Shown: piece after piece, positions 59,456 to 64,000 of the stretch | Numbering within the stretch: the stretch's first letter is position 1 | How the letters are laid out: every line of letters starts with the position of its first letter | Origin: Alternaria dauci | Taxonomy: Eukaryota; Ascomycota; Dothideomycetes; Pleosporales; Pleosporaceae | Assembly (NCBI RefSeq): GCF_042100115.1 | Contig: NC_091277.1 | Span: 2,728,001-2,792,000, forward strand | Direction of reading: 5' to 3' | DNA: 64,000 nucleotides | The notes under the pieces: generated by a model | Databases searched by the model: none | Told to the model about the DNA's origin: nothing | Seen by the model: the letters and a program-made list of their open reading frames with translations, nothing else | Position numbers and translations under genes: made by a program

Positions 59456-62400
59456 AACTACTCTAGATATTAGTAGATATTTAACTAATAGATTTACTTA
59501 ATTAAGATTTAATATAGTATCCCTAAGAGTAGTATAGAATAATAAGGCTTAGGGTCTAGGACCCTTAATTCTAGTAGCTATACTAGTTAATAATAAGATA
59601 CTTAATATATCTAATTTAGACTTAGAGGAAAACCTTAGTAATAGAGAGCTATAAAATCTTAAGTAATAGGCCCTTATTTAGGCTTAATAAATAGTTAAGA
59701 TATAGAATATAATTAATTAACTTATAAGCTAGCTAATAGCTACCCCTAATAAATAACCTATTTCTACTAAGAAACCTAAGATAGCGTTACTAGAGAAATA
59801 TAGTAGAGAATAAGAAAAGCTATAAGTATTCCTTACTAATATTAACTTATATTATAAGTATTCCTTACTAATATTAACTTATATTATAAGTATAATAAGG
59901 TACCTAATAACTAGGAAAAGATCTTTATAGCTAGTATATATATAAAGGATAAGGCTTCTAACTAGATATAACCTTATATAGATAACTACCTACTAAACGT
60001 AAAGTATATAAGTACTAAAGAAGGAACTTATACCTTATTTTTAAGTTAGATAGAGTTTAAATAAGAGATAAGATATATCTTTAGAGAAGTAAATACTTAG
60101 AACTAAGTAGAGAAGAAGATTACTTACCTAAGGTAGGCTATATTAGTATTAGTATATATAGTAGAATTTAAGTAACTATAAATATAGATTAACTAGGATA
60201 ATATAGCACTTTAAATAGTATTTAAAGTAGGCCTTAAAGAAAATATTAAGGATAGCCTTATATACTATAATAAGCCTAGAACACTATACGCTCTAATTAA
60301 GCTAGCTACGCGTATAGATAATAGGCTTTAGGAATAAAATAACTAGAAGAAATACTTCTAACCTAACCTACTAAATATAAAGAGGTAACGTAGAAGGTAT
60401 AATAGAGATAGTAACGCTATTATAACTAGTAAGGTATAAGAAAAAGCTAAAGATAAAAGGACCTAAGGATAGAGATAAGATAATCTCTCTAAGGAAGAAT
60501 GCTAGAAGTGTTATAATAATAAAGTATGTCTCTAATATAGTAAAGTAGGATACTTCGCCTAAGACTATAAGGAAGATTAGGTTAAATAGGCAGCTATTAA
60601 GATTAGGATAATTAGATAAGGTACGCTATACCTAGCTAGACTAGAGTTAGATAATAACCTTAGTAACCTAGACCTTTATAAGGAAGTACGTTTAGTAGAT
60701 AAGGAAGCTTTTATAATTATTCTATAAGTTAAGAAGGATAATAAGGTCTTAGCTATAGATAAGCTAAGGACTATAGACTAGAAAGTTAAGGGTAAGGACG
60801 TTCTAAAACGTCTAGCTAACTAGTAGTATTAGATATATAGAGATACTACACACTATACTAATAACTATAGGATTTAAAGTTAAATTATAATTACTAGTAA
60901 AAATACTAAAGTAATTAGACGCTAGGTAGTAATCTAATAACCCTACTTTAAAGATTTAGAAGTTAAGGGTAAGGCCTAAGAAACGTCTAAAGAAGAGGAA
61001 GATACTAAGGAATATAAGAAGATATATTAGTATAATTATAAAAGTAATTACTAGTTCTATAAGGAAGATAAGGAGAAGTGTAGGATAGACTAAGACTAGT
61101 ACTATTACCTAAGCCTATAGGCAGATAAATATCTAGCTAACAACTACTATATCTATAAACTAGAGAAGGTAGAAATATATAAATAACTCCTTTAGACGTA
61201 ATATAAGAATAGGTATAACTTCTATTATAAGTAGCTTAAGGAAGTATATAAGGTAAATAACTATTACTATTATACCCTAGTATTAAATATCTATAAAGTT
61301 ATAGACTATAAGATTTATAAAGCTAAGAAGGCTTAACTAAGGAAGAGAATTACTAGGGAGGAGATTCCTTATTAGAATATTTATTAGAGCTTCTATTATA
61401 ACGATAGGTACTTAACGCACTATAGCTTAAAGAATAATATAGGCTACTTTCCTAGGTATAGGAAAGGTAAGTAGTTAAAAAACTAAGATACTATTAAGGA
61501 TAGGGTTATACTAATAAAGGTATACTAAAAAGGACCCTTAGGAAGGTACAGGATACTAATAGTTAGGTAAAGTAGCTACTTATAACTATATCTATACTAG
61601 GTTAAGATATCTAGGCGCTTATAGATAGTAGGGCTATAAGGATAATAATCTTACCTAGAGTAGTAGAGAAGTACGGGATACCTTACTAGGTTAAGAAAAA
61701 ACTAGTACTAGTAGTACTAGCTAACGAAAAACCTATAGAATATAGAGGTAGTATAATAAGGTTAGAGACAAAACTAATAAAGCTATAGATAGTAGGTATT
61801 AAGTGCCTTATAAATATTAATATTATAGATCTAAGAGGACTAGATATATTAATAGGTTATAACTAGCTAGATACCTATAACCCTACTATTAATTAGCGAA
61901 TATAGATAATACTTAGAAGAGAACCTATATATAAGGTTACTAGAGTACGTAGAAGAGTAAGCCTAAAGGACTAGAGCTTAACCTAGGATAGGAGGTTTAG
62001 TAAGATCTTACCTTATAAGATTATAAGAATCTATAAGAAGGACCCTTAAAGAGTAAGAGTTATATAGATAAGATAAGTTATAACTATAAAGGAAGGACCC
62101 TTACTACTAGAGATACTAAGAGAGTATTAAACTAATAAGTTTAGAGAACTCTTTAAGGAAAATAAAGCTATAGATTTAGTAAACTATTAGGATTAGGATT
62201 ATAAGATTATCCTAGATAAAGGGGTAAAGCTAAGCCTAGGACTAATATATCCTATATTACCTAAGCATAACGCTAAGCTAAGGGAGTATATCTAGAAGAA
62301 TCTAAAGAAGGGATTTATCTAACTAGGATTAGGCCTAATAGCCTTACCTATCTTATTTATAAAGAAGCCTAATAGGAAGTAGTGACTATATATTAACTTC

Positions 62401-63590
62401 TATAGGTTAAATAGCGTTACTTAGAAGAACTAATATCCCTTACTACTAATAACTAAGCTTATAGATTAACTCTAGGGAGTTAAGTAGTTTATAAAGTTCG
62501 ACGTTTAGGAAGGATTTTACTAAATTAGGATTAAGGAAGGATATAAATAGATAATAGCGTTTAAGATAAAATATAGACTATTTAAGTATATAGTAATACC
62601 TTTTAGGTTAACGAATGCCCTAGTAACGTTTTAATTAGTTATTAATAACGCGCTCTATAAATACCTTAGGATCTTTATTATAGCGTATATTAATAATATG
62701 TTAGTTTACACTAGCGGGACGCTAGAAGAATATATAGAGTATATAAAGAAAGTGCTAAGGAAGCTTAAGGAATATAAGCTATACCTATAGCTAGGGAAGT
62801 GCGAATTCTATATAAAGGAAATAGAATACCTAGGCTTTATAATATCTATAGAGGGAGTAAAGATAAACCTAAAGAAGATAGTAGCTATATAGGAGTAGCT
62901 AACGCCTAAAATAGTTAAGGATATATAATCCTTCCTAGGATTTACTAACTACTACTAGAAGTTTATTAAGGATTACTTAAAGATTATAACACCCCTCTCT
63001 AAGATTATAAAGAAGGAAATTAGTTTTAAATAGAATAAAGAATATTAGGAAGCTTTTAATTAAATTAAGTAGATATTCCTTAAAGTACTAGTACTAGAGA
63101 TATATAACCTAAAATAAGAGACGTAAGTTAAGACTAACGCGTTAGATTATACACTTAGAGCTATATTATTATAGTAGTACCTAGATAAGAAGTAGAGACT
63201 AGTGTTCTACTACTTAAGGAAGTTCTCTAGAGTAGAACTTAATTACGATATTTATAATAAGGAGCTACTAGGAGTAGTTAATTCCTTTAAATAGTAGGAA
63301 GTCTATTTACTAAGACTACTATACTAGATTAAGGTTTTTACTAATTACTAGAACTTAGTAGGTTTTATAATAATAAAGAAACTTAACTAATAATAAGTCT
63401 AATAGGCTAAGATACTAGCTTAGTTTAACTTTAAGATAACTTACTATATAGGAACGCTTAATAGAGCTGCGGATACTTTAAGTAGGAGATCTAACTTACG
63501 CGAAGATAGTTATAAAGAACTATATAACGCTATATTTAAGAAGATACCTAATACTATAGAGGTAAACAGTACTACTAGTATAGGGTTAGA
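58968..63590 (+). mobile_element. second, less mutated Ty3/gypsy element, 3'-truncated
   Basis: After the LTR-like repeat comes a gag-like region (59.6-60.5 kb), then a zinc knuckle relic near 60497-60565 (ECxKCYNNK..YFAxDYK). A protease motif reads ALIDSRAIRIIILPRVVEKY near 61617-61680. Reverse transcriptase carries AYINNMLVYTSG near 62683-62718, and RNase H ends near 63500 (LNRAADTLSRRSNLREDS). Integrase and the 3' LTR are missing because the element runs into the minisatellite at 63593. CpA, TpG and longer frames become more frequent to the right, so it was less heavily RIPed than the chromovirus. Confidence 0.75.
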
Positions 63591-63592
63591 GG

Positions 63593-64000
63593 TAGGATAG
63601 TAGCTATAGGGGTCTACCCCTAGGGGTAAGATAGTATCTATAGAGTACTACCCTTAGGGGCGAGATAGTAGGCGTAGAGTGCTGCCCCTAGGGGCGAGAT
63701 AGTAGGCGCGGGTTGCTGCAAGTTACTGCAAGTTGCTACCCCCGGGGGCGAGATAGTAGGCGTAGAGTGCTGCCCCCAGGGGCAAGATAGTAGCCGTAGA
63801 GTGCTGCCCCCGGGGGCGAGATAGTAGCCGTAGAGTGCTGCCCCCAGGGGCGAGATAGTAGCCGTAGAGTGCTGCCCCTGGGGGCGAGATAGTAGGCGTA
63901 GAGTGCTGCCCCCGGGGGCGAGATAGTAGCCGTAGAGTGCTGCCCCCGGGGGCGAGATAGTAGCCGTAGAGTGCTGCCCCCAGGGGCGAGATAGTAGGCG
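63593..64000. repeat. GC-rich 34-bp minisatellite, continues past the window
   Basis: About twelve units of 34 bp, each with a core such as GCCCCCGGGGGC (a perfect 12-bp palindrome in many copies) followed by GAGATAGTAG(C/G)CGTAGAGTGCT. Units near 63695-63745 carry an insertion with TTGCTGCAAG duplications. The leftmost two units have TpA where later units have TpG or CpA. The array is abruptly GC-rich beside DNA that is mostly A+T. Confidence 0.9.

Larger units (their letters stand above)
44180..63590. other. AT-rich, RIP-degraded repeat island
   Basis: About 19.4 kb in which the dinucleotides CpA and TpG are nearly absent up to about 60 kb (isolated exceptions near 48641, 48948, 49274, 55580, 55889 and 57978), while TpA dominates and CpG is still found. 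Loss of CpA and TpG with TpA gain is the specific product of fungal RIP acting on both strands. No long open frame survives. Recognisable contents are two Ty3/gypsy elements, long direct repeats, polypurine tracts and a hexanucleotide array. The block would be expected to be heterochromatic; that is inference. Confidence 0.9.

Noticed and set aside
63593..64000. CRISPR-like array or telomere at the right end
   Set aside because: Units are direct tandem copies without variable spacers, and the unit is not telomeric; it is a minisatellite in a eukaryote.

Overview
The window looks like a filamentous ascomycete chromosome segment, most likely a dothideomycete (Pleosporales-like). The basis is genes with 1-3 short introns (about 50-100 bp) carrying GT..CTAAC/CTGAC..AG signals, typical Pezizomycotina families (Clr2, HET, Goodbye/NACHT, asco-laccase, cutinase, GH18), and a 19-kb AT-rich block almost without CpA and TpG, the signature of repeat-induced point mutation (RIP). 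The species assignment is inference.

Layout. 1-4086: no gene recognised. 4087-27475: mostly single-copy cellular genes: an acidic nuclear-type protein (4087-6466, -), a type II membrane protein (7057-8444, -), the silencing factor Clr2 (9643-11793, +), two membrane proteins (12611-13906, - ; 15293-17209, +), a CorA-like/ankyrin-type locus (17444-20337, -) with a decayed copy of its 3' end at 12185-12507, a HET-domain gene (about 21573-23720, +) and a coiled-coil protein (25061-27475, -). 28969-43776: an accessory, secretome-rich stretch: a putative 58-aa secreted peptide, a GH18 hydrolase, an SAM methyltransferase, an asco-laccase, two small secreted proteins, a cutinase, a broken NACHT (NLR) gene, a broken ankyrin fragment, a broken NucA/NucB-like secreted nuclease gene and a small cytosolic protein. 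43830-44173: short minisatellites. 44180-63590: RIP-degraded transposon island with a complete but dead Ty3/gypsy chromovirus (48978-55490) and a second, less mutated gypsy element (58968-63590). 63593-64000: GC-rich 34-bp minisatellite running off the window.

How it fits together. The right half has the 'two-speed' layout: plant-surface and secreted-protein genes and non-self-recognition gene remnants next to a RIP-inactivated transposon block. Several nearby genes carry one in-frame stop that a single C-to-T change explains (CAA>TAA or CAG>TAG at 15902, 40522 and 41921; CGA>TGA at 37202). I suggest RIP or RIP-like mutation has also touched genes outside the repeats. No wholly new system (defence locus, CRISPR, biosynthetic megacluster) is visible. 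The most informative points are these point-broken genes, the RIP boundary inside a minisatellite, the NLR fragment that stops at the cutinase 3' end, and the tiny secreted peptide gene.

Splice sites were placed by eye from consensus signals and frame continuity. No searches were run.
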